This document shows, piece by piece, positions 27,366 to 35,164 of a stretch of 64,000 bases of DNA. The stretch's first letter is position 1, and every line of letters starts with the position of its first letter. The position numbers and the translations under genes were made by a program. The notes under the pieces are model-generated. The model ran no database searches, was not told the origin of the DNA, and saw only the letters and a program-made list of their open reading frames with translations. This DNA comes from Pseudomonas sp. CCI4.2 (GTDB taxonomy: Bacteria; Pseudomonadota; Gammaproteobacteria; Pseudomonadales; Pseudomonadaceae), in NCBI RefSeq assembly GCF_034350045.1, contig NZ_CP133781.1:62001-126000 (forward strand), read 5' to 3'.

Positions 27366-27680
27366 CTATTGATAGGTCACGATGACAACTCCGACGGCGG
27401 ATGTGTCATTTTTAGCGGCGCCGCCGAATGACACATTGAAGGCCGCGTCATCGCCGCTGCAAGCATTGCGATAGCGGTCCAGGCCCACGATGACAGGGGG
27501 TGAAACCCGAATCAGCTGTGTCTGCCTCAAGGATTTCATGTCAACCAACCGCCGGACCTCGCACGATGATCTGACAACCTGGCCTTTGAATTTAATACCG
27601 TCACCATTGGCGACAACTTCGGCGCTGAAAGCCAGAATCACTATAGAAAACAGGATAAAACCCACTGTTTTTTTGCTCAT
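27366..27680 (-). CDS. Short pilin-like exported protein
   Basis: 104 residues from the ATG at 27680 (MSKKTVGFILFSIVILAFSAEVVA, with GGAG upstream); an ATG at 27728 with AGGAAAG before it is a real alternative and would add 16 basic residues. After the signal the sequence reads GDGIKFKGQVVRSSCEV, like a pilin donor strand with the first Cys, then NACSGDD with the second, and it ends GVVIVTYQ with the penultimate Tyr. The mature part (~80 residues) is only half the usual pilin length, with the central strands missing. It is the first gene of the fimbrial operon, 288 bases before the major pilin. It may be a minor subunit, a PapH-like terminator or a degraded pilin. Confidence 0.65.
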   Translation of the reverse strand: MSKKTVGFILFSIVILAFSAEVVANGDGIKFKGQVVRSSCEVRRLVDMKSLRQTQLIRVSPPVIVGLDRYRNACSGDDAAFNVSFGGAAKNDTSAVGVVIVTYQ

Positions 27681-28010
27681 CGCACTGCTCCGCCTGAAGC
27701 GTTTCACTCTAAGAAAGGAAAGCTTCATGTAGGAACTTTCCTATCTTTTCTTTCAGCAACCTTTCAACACGCGTTCAATCATTTACATTAAAAAACAATA
27801 TTCGCAACTTCGGATCTCTATTATTTTTATCGGCAGAAACAGTCGTGCCTTGAGTTTTTCCAAGATCCCTCAGCGTTTGCTGACAATTCTGTCAGTTAGC
27901 CGTCAGTTTGCTGACCCTATGGGAGGGCTATAACGAAAGAGCTGACTCCTGGATGCTCGACCCACCTTTCGAGCCCCCTTCTTCTTGACCTGCCCCGGCG
28001 ACAATCCAGC
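27681..28010. other. Divergent promoter region: fimbrial operon (minus) and RND operon (plus)
   Basis: 330 bases without a gene. The minus side has an AT-rich stretch (27780-27830) suited to a promoter of the fimbrial operon. The plus side has two palindromes at 27880-27915 followed by a -10-like TATAAC (27929-27934). Confidence 0.55.
27880..27934 (+). promoter_or_regulatory. Probable response-regulator operator and promoter of the RND operon
   Basis: CTGACAATTCTGTCAG (27880-27895) is a perfect palindrome. A second, GTCAGtttgCTGAC, lies at 27902-27915, with centres 21 bases apart, two helical turns. They overlap the -35 region of a promoter whose -10 is TATAAC at 27929. This fits activation by the OmpR-type regulator encoded downstream; the binding is inferred. 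Confidence 0.5.
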
Positions 28011-29168
28011 ATGCGTAAACCGACCCGAACCGTATTCGCCGCCCTCATCGTCATCGCGCTCATCGCGCTGATTGGCTGGTTTTTCATTCGCCCGGCTGCC
28101 GCCAAGGTCTCAGCACCCTCTGCTATCCCGGTACGGGTCATCAGCGTGGTCAAAGAAGACGTGCCGCGTTATGTCAGCGGCATCGGATCAGTGTTGTCGT
28201 TGCACAGTGTTATCGTCCGTCCGCAGGTAGACGGCATCCTGACCAAGCTGCTGGTCAAGGAAGGACAGCAAGTCAAAGCCGGTGATCTGTTGGCAACCAT
28301 TGATGACCGCTCGATACGCGCCACGCTGGCCCAAGCCCAGGCCGAACTGGCACAAAGCCAGGCGCAATTAGACGTGGCGCAACTCAACTTGAAACGCTAT
28401 AGCTTGCTGACCACCGACAACAGCATTTCCAAGCAGACTTTCGACCAGCAACAGGCGCTGGTGCATCAGCTTGAAGCCACGTCACTGGGCAATAAAGCAT
28501 CGATCAGTGCCTCCCAAGTTCAACTGTCCTACACCCAGATTCACTCACCGGTGACCGGGCGCGTCGGTATTCGTACCGTCGATGAAGGTAATTTCCTGCG
28601 GGTAAGTGACACCGACGGTTTGTTCTCTGTGACGCAAATTGACCCGGTGTCCGTCGAGTTTTCTTTACCGCAGCAAATGCTGCCGACCTTGCAGGGTCTT
28701 GTTCACGCCACGACCCCAGCGGTGGTTAACGCCTATATCGGCGACGGCGATAACGGCACGTTGTTAGGCCAAGGCACGTTGACCTTGATCGACAATCAGG
28801 TCGCGGCCAATACCGGCACCATTCGCGCCAAGGCCGAATTCAGCAATCCAGACGAAAAGCTCTGGCCGGGCCAGTTGGTGACGATCAGGATTCAAACCGC
28901 TGTAGACCGTGACGCGCTTAAGGTTCCGCCCCAGGTGGTCCAGCGCGGCATCGACAACCATTTCGCCTACCGGGTGAACGGCGGAAAAGTCGAAGTGGTG
29001 CCGGTTGAAGTGCTGTATCAGGACAGCAACCTGACCCTGATCAAAGGCCCGAACGCGGGTGATGTACTGGTCAGCGACGGCCAGTCGCGACTAAAACCAG
29101 GGTCGCGCGTTGATATTCTCGGCAATCAACCGGCCAGCCAAGACGCCGCGCTGGAGAACGCACGATGA
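28011..29168 (+). CDS. RND efflux periplasmic adaptor subunit
   Basis: 385 residues, membrane-fusion protein of the MdtA/MuxA type. An N-terminal membrane segment (VFAALIVIALIALIGWFFI) leads to a split lipoyl domain (VIVRPQVDGILTKLLVKEGQQVKAGDLLATID ... SYTQIHSPVTGRVGIRTVDEG shortened), a helical hairpin rich in Gln/Ala (ATLAQAQAELAQSQAQLDVA), then beta-barrel and membrane-proximal domains. There is no lipobox, so it is held by its membrane helix. It bridges the RND pump to an outer-membrane channel; none is encoded here, so an OprM/TolC-type channel elsewhere is likely. It overlaps the pump gene by four bases. Confidence 0.92.
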   Translation: MRKPTRTVFAALIVIALIALIGWFFIRPAAAKVSAPSAIPVRVISVVKEDVPRYVSGIGSVLSLHSVIVRPQVDGILTKLLVKEGQQVKAGDLLATIDDRSIRATLAQAQAELAQSQAQLDVAQLNLKRYSLLTTDNSISKQTFDQQQALVHQLEATSLGNKASISASQVQLSYTQIHSPVTGRVGIRTVDEGNFLRVSDTDGLFSVTQIDPVSVEFSLPQQMLPTLQGLVHATTPAVVNAYIGDGDNGTLLGQGTLTLIDNQVAANTGTIRAKAEFSNPDEKLWPGQLVTIRIQTAVDRDALKVPPQVVQRGIDNHFAYRVNGGKVEVVPVEVLYQDSNLTLIKGPNAGDVLVSDGQSRLKPGSRVDILGNQPASQDAALENAR

Positions 29169-32100
29169 AAGGTAAAGGCTCACCTTCTGCATGGTGCGTC
29201 GATCATCCGGTCGCAACCTTGCTGCTGACATTCGCCATGGTGCTGCTCGGTCTGATCGCCTTTCCGCGCTTACCGATAGCGCCGCTGCCGGAAGCTGAGT
29301 TCCCGACGATTCAGGTCACCGCCTCCTTGCCCGGCGCCAGCCCGGAAACCATGGCGTCTTCGGTTGCTACACCGCTGGAAGTCCAGTTCAGCGCCGTCCC
29401 CGGCATCATCCAGATGACGTCCAGCAGCGCGCTGGGTTCCACCAACTTGACACTGCAATTCAGCCTCAATAAAAGCATCGACACCGCCGCGCAAGAAGTT
29501 CAAGCAGCAATCAACACCGCGGCAGGCAGGCTGCCCGCCGACCTGCCAAGCTTGCCCACGTGGCGCAAAGTAAACCCGGCAGACAGCCCGGTGCTGATTC
29601 TGAGCGTCAGCTCCAACCTGATGCCCGGTAACCAGCTCAGTGATATCACCGAATCGCTGCTCGCTCGCCAACTCAGCCAGATTGACGGCGTAGGATTGGT
29701 CAACATTACCGGTCAGCAACGTCCGGCGATTCGAGTGCAGGCCGCACCGGAGAAGTTGGCGGCCCTCGGTTTGACCCTTGCCGACATTCGCGTGGCGCTG
29801 CAACAGACCAGCTTGAACCTGGCCAAAGGCGCGCTCTACGGCAAAAACAATGTATCGACCATTTCGTCCAACGATCAGCTGTTCCAGGCCCAAGACTACG
29901 AACCGCTGATCATTTCCTATAAAAACGGCGCCCCCGTACACCTGAAGGACGTCGCCCGGGTAATCAACGGTTCGGAAAACGCCTACGTCAAAGCCTGGAC
30001 CGGCGATCAACAGGGCGTGAATATCGTGGTCTTCCGTCAGCCCGGCGCGAACATTGTCGACACCGTAGACCGCATCCAACGCGAATTGCCGCGCCTGCAA
30101 GAAATGCTACCGGCCTCGGTGGACGTTTCGATTCTGGTGGACCGAACCAAAACCATTCGCGCCTCGCTGCATGAGGTCGAAATCACCCTGTTGATCGCCA
30201 TCCTGTTGGTGGTCGCGGTCATGGCCTTGTTCCTGCGCCAATTGTCCGCAACGCTGATCGTCAGCGCCGTATTAGGCGTATCGCTGATTTCCAGTTTCGC
30301 GATGATGTACGTCGCCGGTTTCAGCCTGAACAACTTGACGCTGGTGGCGATCGTGGTGGCCGTGGGGTTTGTGGTCGATGATGCGATTGTGGTGGTGGAA
30401 AACATCCACCGTCACCTCGAAGCGGGCGACGGCATGCGCGAAGCCGCGATCAAAGGGTCAGGCGAAATTGGTTTCACCGTGGTCTCCATCAGCTTCTCGC
30501 TGGTCGCAGCGTTCATCCCCCTGCTGTTCATGGGCGGCGTGGTCGGGCGGCTGTTCAAGGAATTTGCGCTGACGGCCACTGCGACCATTTTGATTTCAGT
30601 GGTGGTGTCCCTGACGCTGGCGCCGACCCTCGCAGCGTTGTTCATGCGTGCGCCTAAACACGACCCTCACGCCAAACCCGGTTTCGGCGAGCGTTTAGTA
30701 GCGCTGTATGAGCGTGGCTTACGCAAGGCGCTGGCTCACCAACGGGCAATGCTGAGCATTTTCGGCATCACCTTGGTGCTCGCCATCGTCGGTTATGTGT
30801 TCATTCCCAAGGGCTTCTTCCCGGTGCAGGATACGGCGTTCGTGCTGGGCACCAGCGAGGCCGCTGCCGATATTTCCTACCCGGACATGGTCGAAAAACA
30901 CTTGGCGTTGGCGAAAATCGTCGGCGAAGACCCCGCCGTTCAAGCGTTCTCGCATTCGGTGGGCGTCACCGGCAGTAACCAGACCATCGCCAACGGGCGC
31001 TTCTGGATTGCGCTGAAAAACCGCAGTGATCGCGACGTTTCCGTCAGCGAGTTCATCGACCGTTTGCGACCGAAACTGGCCAAAGTGCCGGGCATCGTTT
31101 TGTACTTGCGGGCGGGCCAAGACATCAACCTCAGTTCGGGGCCGAGTCGCGCTCAATACCAGTACGTGCTCAAGAGCAATGATGGCCAACTCCTCAACAC
31201 CTGGACCCAACGCCTAACCGAAAAACTGCGCGAAAGCCCGGCGTTTCGTGACCTGTCCAACGACTTGCAACTGGGTGGCAGCATTACCCATATCAGCATT
31301 GATCGCACCGCCGCAGCCCGCTTTGGCCTGACCACCAGCGACGTCGATCAGGCGTTATACGATGCGTTCGGGCAGCGGCAGATTAATGAATTCCAGACCG
31401 ACATCAACCAATACAAAGTGATTCTCGAACTCGCTGCCGAGCAACGCGGCAAAGCCGAGAGCCTGAATTATTTCTACCTGCGCTCGCCCCTCAGCGGCGA
31501 AATGGTCCCACTGTCAGCGTTGGCCAAGGTCGATCCACCGAGCGTGGGACCGCTGTCGATCAGCCATGACGGCATGTTCCCGGCCGCCAACCTGTCCTTT
31601 AACCTCGCACCAGGCGTGGCGTTGGGCGATGCGGTGCTAATGCTCAATCAGGCCAAAGCCGACATCGGCATGCCAGACGCCATCATCGGCGCCTTCCAAG
31701 GCGCGGCGCAGGCGTTTCAGAGTTCATTGGCCAACCAACCCTGGCTGGTATTGGCGGCGCTGGTTGCGGTGTACATCATCCTAGGCGTGCTATACGAAAG
31801 CTTTGTCCATCCGCTGACGATCATCTCCACGCTGCCATCCGCAGGTATCGGCGCACTGTTGCTGCTGTGGTTGATGGGTCAGGATTTCTCAATCATGGCC
31901 TTGATCGGCATCGTGCTATTGATCGGTATCGTCAAGAAAAACGGTATCCTGCTGGTCGACTTTGCTCTCGATGCACAACGCAATCGTGGGCTAAACCCTG
32001 AAGACGCCATCTTTGAAGCCTGTCTGACGCGTTTTCGACCGATCATCATGACCACCTTGGCGGCCTTGCTCGGCGCCTTACCGCTAATGCTCGGCTACGG

Positions 32101-32278
32101 GGTCGGCGCGGAGCTGCGCCAACCGTTGGGTATCGCGGTGGTTGGGGGTTTGCTGGTCAGTCAGGTACTAACGCTATTCACCACACCCGTGATTTATCTG
32201 CAGCTTGAACGGCTGTTTCACCGGCGCGAGCCAAAACCTGCGGCTGGGCCAGCGCCGGTTCTGGCCATAGACAAGTGA
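29165..32278 (+). CDS. RND efflux pump (HAE1/MdtBC-type)
   Basis: 1037 residues with twelve membrane helices and two large periplasmic loops. The proton-relay Asp pair is present in TM4 (VGFVVDDAIVVVENIHRHL) and the conserved Lys region in TM10 (LIGIVKKNGILLVDFALD). The N-terminus (CVDHPVATLLLTFAMVLLGLIAFPRLPIAPLPE) resembles MdtB/MdtC and MuxB/MuxC rather than MexB. It exports hydrophobic compounds driven by protons. MdtBC/MuxBC pumps use two pump genes, but here only one follows the adaptor. The response regulator gene follows after nine bases, so the pump and its regulator are in one operon. The substrate is unknown. Confidence 0.93.
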   Translation: MKGKGSPSAWCVDHPVATLLLTFAMVLLGLIAFPRLPIAPLPEAEFPTIQVTASLPGASPETMASSVATPLEVQFSAVPGIIQMTSSSALGSTNLTLQFSLNKSIDTAAQEVQAAINTAAGRLPADLPSLPTWRKVNPADSPVLILSVSSNLMPGNQLSDITESLLARQLSQIDGVGLVNITGQQRPAIRVQAAPEKLAALGLTLADIRVALQQTSLNLAKGALYGKNNVSTISSNDQLFQAQDYEPLIISYKNGAPVHLKDVARVINGSENAYVKAWTGDQQGVNIVVFRQPGANIVDTVDRIQRELPRLQEMLPASVDVSILVDRTKTIRASLHEVEITLLIAILLVVAVMALFLRQLSATLIVSAVLGVSLISSFAMMYVAGFSLNNLTLVAIVVAVGFVVDDAIVVVENIHRHLEAGDGMREAAIKGSGEIGFTVVSISFSLVAAFIPLLFMGGVVGRLFKEFALTATATILISVVVSLTLAPTLAALFMRAPKHDPHAKPGFGERLVALYERGLRKALAHQRAMLSIFGITLVLAIVGYVFIPKGFFPVQDTAFVLGTSEAAADISYPDMVEKHLALAKIVGEDPAVQAFSHSVGVTGSNQTIANGRFWIALKNRSDRDVSVSEFIDRLRPKLAKVPGIVLYLRAGQDINLSSGPSRAQYQYVLKSNDGQLLNTWTQRLTEKLRESPAFRDLSNDLQLGGSITHISIDRTAAARFGLTTSDVDQALYDAFGQRQINEFQTDINQYKVILELAAEQRGKAESLNYFYLRSPLSGEMVPLSALAKVDPPSVGPLSISHDGMFPAANLSFNLAPGVALGDAVLMLNQAKADIGMPDAIIGAFQGAAQAFQSSLANQPWLVLAALVAVYIILGVLYESFVHPLTIISTLPSAGIGALLLLWLMGQDFSIMALIGIVLLIGIVKKNGILLVDFALDAQRNRGLNPEDAIFEACLTRFRPIIMTTLAALLGALPLMLGYGVGAELRQPLGIAVVGGLLVSQVLTLFTTPVIYLQLERLFHRREPKPAAGPAPVLAIDK

Positions 32279-32287
32279 GTGTCGCCC

Positions 32288-32965
32288 ATGCGCGTGCTGA
32301 TCATTGAAGACGAAGAAAAGACCGCTGATTACCTGCATCGCGGCCTGACCGAACAAGGCTACACCGTGGACCTGGCCCGCGAGGGTATCGAAGGCCTGCA
32401 CCTGGGCTTGGAGAGTGACTACGCGGTGATTATCCTCGACGTCATGCTCCCCGGCCTGGATGGTTTCGGCGTGTTGCGCGCGTTGCGTGCCCGCAAGCAA
32501 ACGCCGGTGATCATGCTCACTGCACGGGAAAACGTTGACGACCGCATTCGCGGCTTGCGTGAAGGCGCCGACGATTACCTGGGCAAGCCGTTCTCCTTTC
32601 TCGAACTGGTTGCACGCCTGCAAGCCCTGACCCGGCGCAGTGGCGGGCACGAACCCGTCCAGATCAGCATTGCCGACCTGTGGGTGGACTTGATAAGCCG
32701 CAAAGCCAGTCGCCGCGGATTGCGCCTGGACTTGACCGCCAAGGAATTTTCACTGCTCAGTGTGTTGGCGCGTCGCCAAGGCCAGATTCTTTCGAAGACC
32801 TCGATTGCCGAGATGGTCTGGGACATTAATTTCGACAGCGACGCCAACGTCGTCGAGGTTGCGATCAAACGCCTGCGGGCCAAGCTGGATGGGCCGTACG
32901 AGGAAAAACTGCTGCACACCATTCGCGGCATGGGCTACGTCTTGGAGAGCCGCAGTGGCGACTAA
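32288..32965 (+). CDS. OmpR-family response regulator
   Basis: 225 residues from the ATG at 32288; a GTG three codons earlier is possible. Receiver domain with acidic pair EDEEK, phospho-acceptor Asp in VIILDVMLPGLDGFG, Thr in IMLTARE and Lys in LGKPFSF. The winged-helix domain (LTAKEFSLLSVLARRQGQIL, HTIRGMGYVL) is of the PhoB/OmpR type, closest in style to CusR/CopR/IrlR. It lies between the RND pump and its kinase, so it probably activates the pump operon, perhaps through the palindromes at 27880-27915. Confidence 0.93.
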   Translation: MRVLIIEDEEKTADYLHRGLTEQGYTVDLAREGIEGLHLGLESDYAVIILDVMLPGLDGFGVLRALRARKQTPVIMLTARENVDDRIRGLREGADDYLGKPFSFLELVARLQALTRRSGGHEPVQISIADLWVDLISRKASRRGLRLDLTAKEFSLLSVLARRQGQILSKTSIAEMVWDINFDSDANVVEVAIKRLRAKLDGPYEEKLLHTIRGMGYVLESRSGD

Positions 32966-34328
32966 CTCCATCGCCCTACGCCTGAGTAGCATGTTTGCGC
33001 TAGTCGCCTTGTTGGTGTTCTTGCTGATTGGCTGGGCCTTGTACCTGCAAGTCAACAAAGGTCTCGGCCAATTACCCGCCGCGGAAGTGGACGCGCGTTA
33101 TAGCGTGTTGCAATCAACGCTTACACGCTTCGGCACGCCAGAGCATTGGGCGAAGATCAGCGCCAAACTCAAGCTGCTCAGCGAAGACGACAAGCGCATT
33201 CGGTTTTGGGTAACCAGTGACAACCCGGCCTATGAATTTGGTAACCCCACCGAGGCGATTCGCGATTTTGCAAAAGGCCCGCTGGGCATGCGCGACATGA
33301 CCCTGGCTGATCATGAATACCCGTTCAAAGTGTTGGTGAGCCAATTTCCGGCGAAGGATGAACGTCCGCCTCTGCGCTTTTTGATCGGCATTGATACCGA
33401 TACGTTTTGGCATACCCAACACGCGTTATTGCTCGCGCTGATCAGCCTCGCGGCCATCGGCATTGTCTTCGCGTCGGTGTTGGGGTATTGGGCGGCGCGG
33501 ATCGGCTTGAAACCCTTGGTCAGCCTGTCGCTGGAAGCGCAAAAACTGGCACCCCCCCGGTTATCGGGGCGCTTACAGTTATCGCCATTGCCGCCCGAAC
33601 TGGATCAATTCGTCAGCTCTTTCAATTCCACGCTAGAGCGCGTCGAGCAGGCTTATTCGAGGCTCGAATCGTTCAATGCCGATGTGGCCCATGAGCTGCG
33701 CTCCCCTTTAACCAATCTGATTGGCCAGACACAGGTGGCGTTGACGCGCGGGCGCTCGGCAGAACATTACTTCGAGGTGCTGCAATCGAACCTTGAAGAA
33801 CTTGAACGATTACGTTCGATCATCAACGACATGCTCTTTCTCGCCAGCGCCGACCAAGGCAGCAAAGCCACCGCACTGACCTGCACCTCAATGGCCGAAG
33901 AAGTCGCCACCACTCTGGATTATTTGGACTTCATCCTCGAGGACGCGCACGTACGCGTCGAAGTGGTTGGCGATGCCAGCGTTCGGATTGAAAAAGCCCA
34001 CCTGCGACGGGCACTGATCAACCTGCTGCACAACGCCGTGCAGCACACGGCTGCGGGCCAAGTGATCCGGGTCGACATCCAGACTGAAGGTGACCACGTT
34101 AGCATCGGCGTCGCGAACCCTGGTGCCGAAATTGCCAGCGAACACCTGCCGATGTTGTTCGAGCGCTTCTACCGCGTCGACGCCTCCCGCAGCAACAGCG
34201 GCGCAAACCATGGCCTGGGTCTGGCCATCGTCAAAGCCATCGCACTGATGCACGGCGGTACTGTCTTTGTAAGCAGCCAAGAAGGCATCAACACCTTCGG
34301 CATCAACCTGCCGTTCCCGGAGCTATAG
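32955..34328 (+). CDS. Sensor histidine kinase (heavy-metal-sensor type)
   Basis: 457 residues starting at a GTG (32955) with GGAGAG six bases upstream, overlapping the response regulator gene by 11 bases. Two membrane helices (SSMFALVALLVFLLIGWALYL; ALISLAAIGIVFASVLGYW) enclose a ~140-residue periplasmic sensor. HAMP follows, then the H-box FNADVAHELRSPLTNLIGQT with the phosphorylated His, the N-box (ALINLLHNAVQHT), and the G boxes (GLGLAIVKAIALMHGG). The architecture resembles CusS/CopS/IrlS, but the periplasmic domain holds no Cys, and its few His and Met do not prove metal sensing. It pairs with the upstream regulator. Confidence 0.92.
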   Translation: MATNSIALRLSSMFALVALLVFLLIGWALYLQVNKGLGQLPAAEVDARYSVLQSTLTRFGTPEHWAKISAKLKLLSEDDKRIRFWVTSDNPAYEFGNPTEAIRDFAKGPLGMRDMTLADHEYPFKVLVSQFPAKDERPPLRFLIGIDTDTFWHTQHALLLALISLAAIGIVFASVLGYWAARIGLKPLVSLSLEAQKLAPPRLSGRLQLSPLPPELDQFVSSFNSTLERVEQAYSRLESFNADVAHELRSPLTNLIGQTQVALTRGRSAEHYFEVLQSNLEELERLRSIINDMLFLASADQGSKATALTCTSMAEEVATTLDYLDFILEDAHVRVEVVGDASVRIEKAHLRRALINLLHNAVQHTAAGQVIRVDIQTEGDHVSIGVANPGAEIASEHLPMLFERFYRVDASRSNSGANHGLGLAIVKAIALMHGGTVFVSSQEGINTFGINLPFPEL

Positions 34329-34347
34329 GAGACGCCCCAGCGTCTCC
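34328..34347 (+). other. Stem-loop at the end of the kinase gene
   Basis: GGAGACGC-CCCA-GCGTCTCC is a perfect 8-bp stem starting on the last base of the kinase stop codon. There is no T tract, so it is unlikely to be a classic terminator; it may protect the 3' end of the operon mRNA. Confidence 0.5.
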
Positions 34348-34593
34348 AACGCAGCGCTGTCGCGCAGCAAACTGGTTGGCACTGTGTGTTGTTTGAAATT
34401 GCAGCGTGTCAGGACCGAAGCCTTCCCGAATAAATTCAGTCCCACGGTTCTGGCGATGTACATATTTTTTTAAAACACTGTTTTATTACCGTTCCCGCAA
34501 CAGTTCATTGAGCACATGTCTCTTTTTCAAATGCCCCCCGCCCTATATTTTCGTCGCACTTATTTAGCACTTGCCAGCAAGAAGGTTTTAAAA

Positions 34594-34818
34594 ATGTCAT
34601 CCGGTATGGGTATCGCCAGCATTTTCGTTTTGTCCTCATTTCTGTTGTCCGCATAGGCATCTGCCGAAGAGTCTCAGTCGTTCGCCGCGCAAAACGCTGC
34701 CCGCCACGCGTCGATCGAGAAGTCCCAAGCCGAAATGACCGCGAAGATCCCAAGCAAAGAGCAGACACAGGAAAAGTCGGTGGAACGTGATAATTCCGAC
34801 ACGACGCGAAAGAGCTGA
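34594..34818 (+). pseudogene. Small secreted protein gene interrupted by an amber codon
   Basis: From the ATG at 34594 (AAGAAGG upstream) the frame encodes MSSGMGIASIFVLSSFLLSA, then TAG (34654-34656), then continues in the same frame for 53 codons (ASAEESQSFAAQNAARHASI ...) to TGA at 34816. The stop falls inside a signal peptide whose cleavage site (SA-stop-ASA-EES) is otherwise intact. Charged, Ala/Glu/Lys/Ser-rich composition follows, with Ala-rich NAAR.ASIEKSQAEMTAK. Two terminators follow, as for a live gene. The mature part recalls PtrA-like small periplasmic proteins found beside copper-type two-component systems, but this is a weak resemblance. Read-through would give a 74-residue precursor. 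Confidence 0.6.
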
Positions 34819-34842
34819 TCACTGGTTAAACCATTTCCCTCG

Positions 34843-34880
34843 ACAGTCGATTGGACTTCACTCTTGATCGACTGTTTTTA
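34843..34880 (+). terminator. Rho-independent terminator
   Basis: ACAGTCGAT (34843-34851) pairs with ATCGACTGT (34867-34875), followed by TTTTTA. It lies 25 bases after the stop of the interrupted small gene. Confidence 0.75.
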
Positions 34881-34882
34881 TG

Positions 34883-34908
34883 GCCACTGTCACCAGTGGC
34901 TTTTTTTT
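34883..34908 (+). terminator. Second, tandem Rho-independent terminator
   Basis: GCCACTG-TCAC-CAGTGGC, a perfect 7-bp stem with a 4-base loop, is followed by eight T's. Only two bases separate it from the first hairpin. Confidence 0.85.
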
Positions 34909-35164
34909 GCGTAACGTTTAACGAATGTCCCGCCTTTACGCCCTTTCGAGGCGTCTTTTTCGCCAGCCGACATGCAATCGCACACTCTTTAAAGACATGT
35001 CCGACTTGCAATAATTGTAAAAAAGAACTCTGATTCAACCCCGCGAAACGCACTGTGTATAAAAAACATTTACGTTTATTCAAAACACTTAATCGATTTT
35101 ATCTATTTCTTTTAAATCAATAAGTTATGAAATCTGCTGTTGTTTATTCACTCAGACCTCAAAA
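34909..35164 (+). other. AT-rich leader of the diguanylate cyclase gene
   Basis: About 250 bases, strongly AT-rich after 35030, with several A/T runs just before the cyclase ATG. No gene supported. It probably holds that gene's promoter; the run TTTATCTATTTCTTTTAAAT near 35098-35117 could include -10-like sequences, but none is convincing. Confidence 0.45.

Noticed and set aside
29270..30100. 276-codon minus-strand frame
   Set aside because: Antisense to the RND pump gene, His/Gln/Arg-rich, no start signals.
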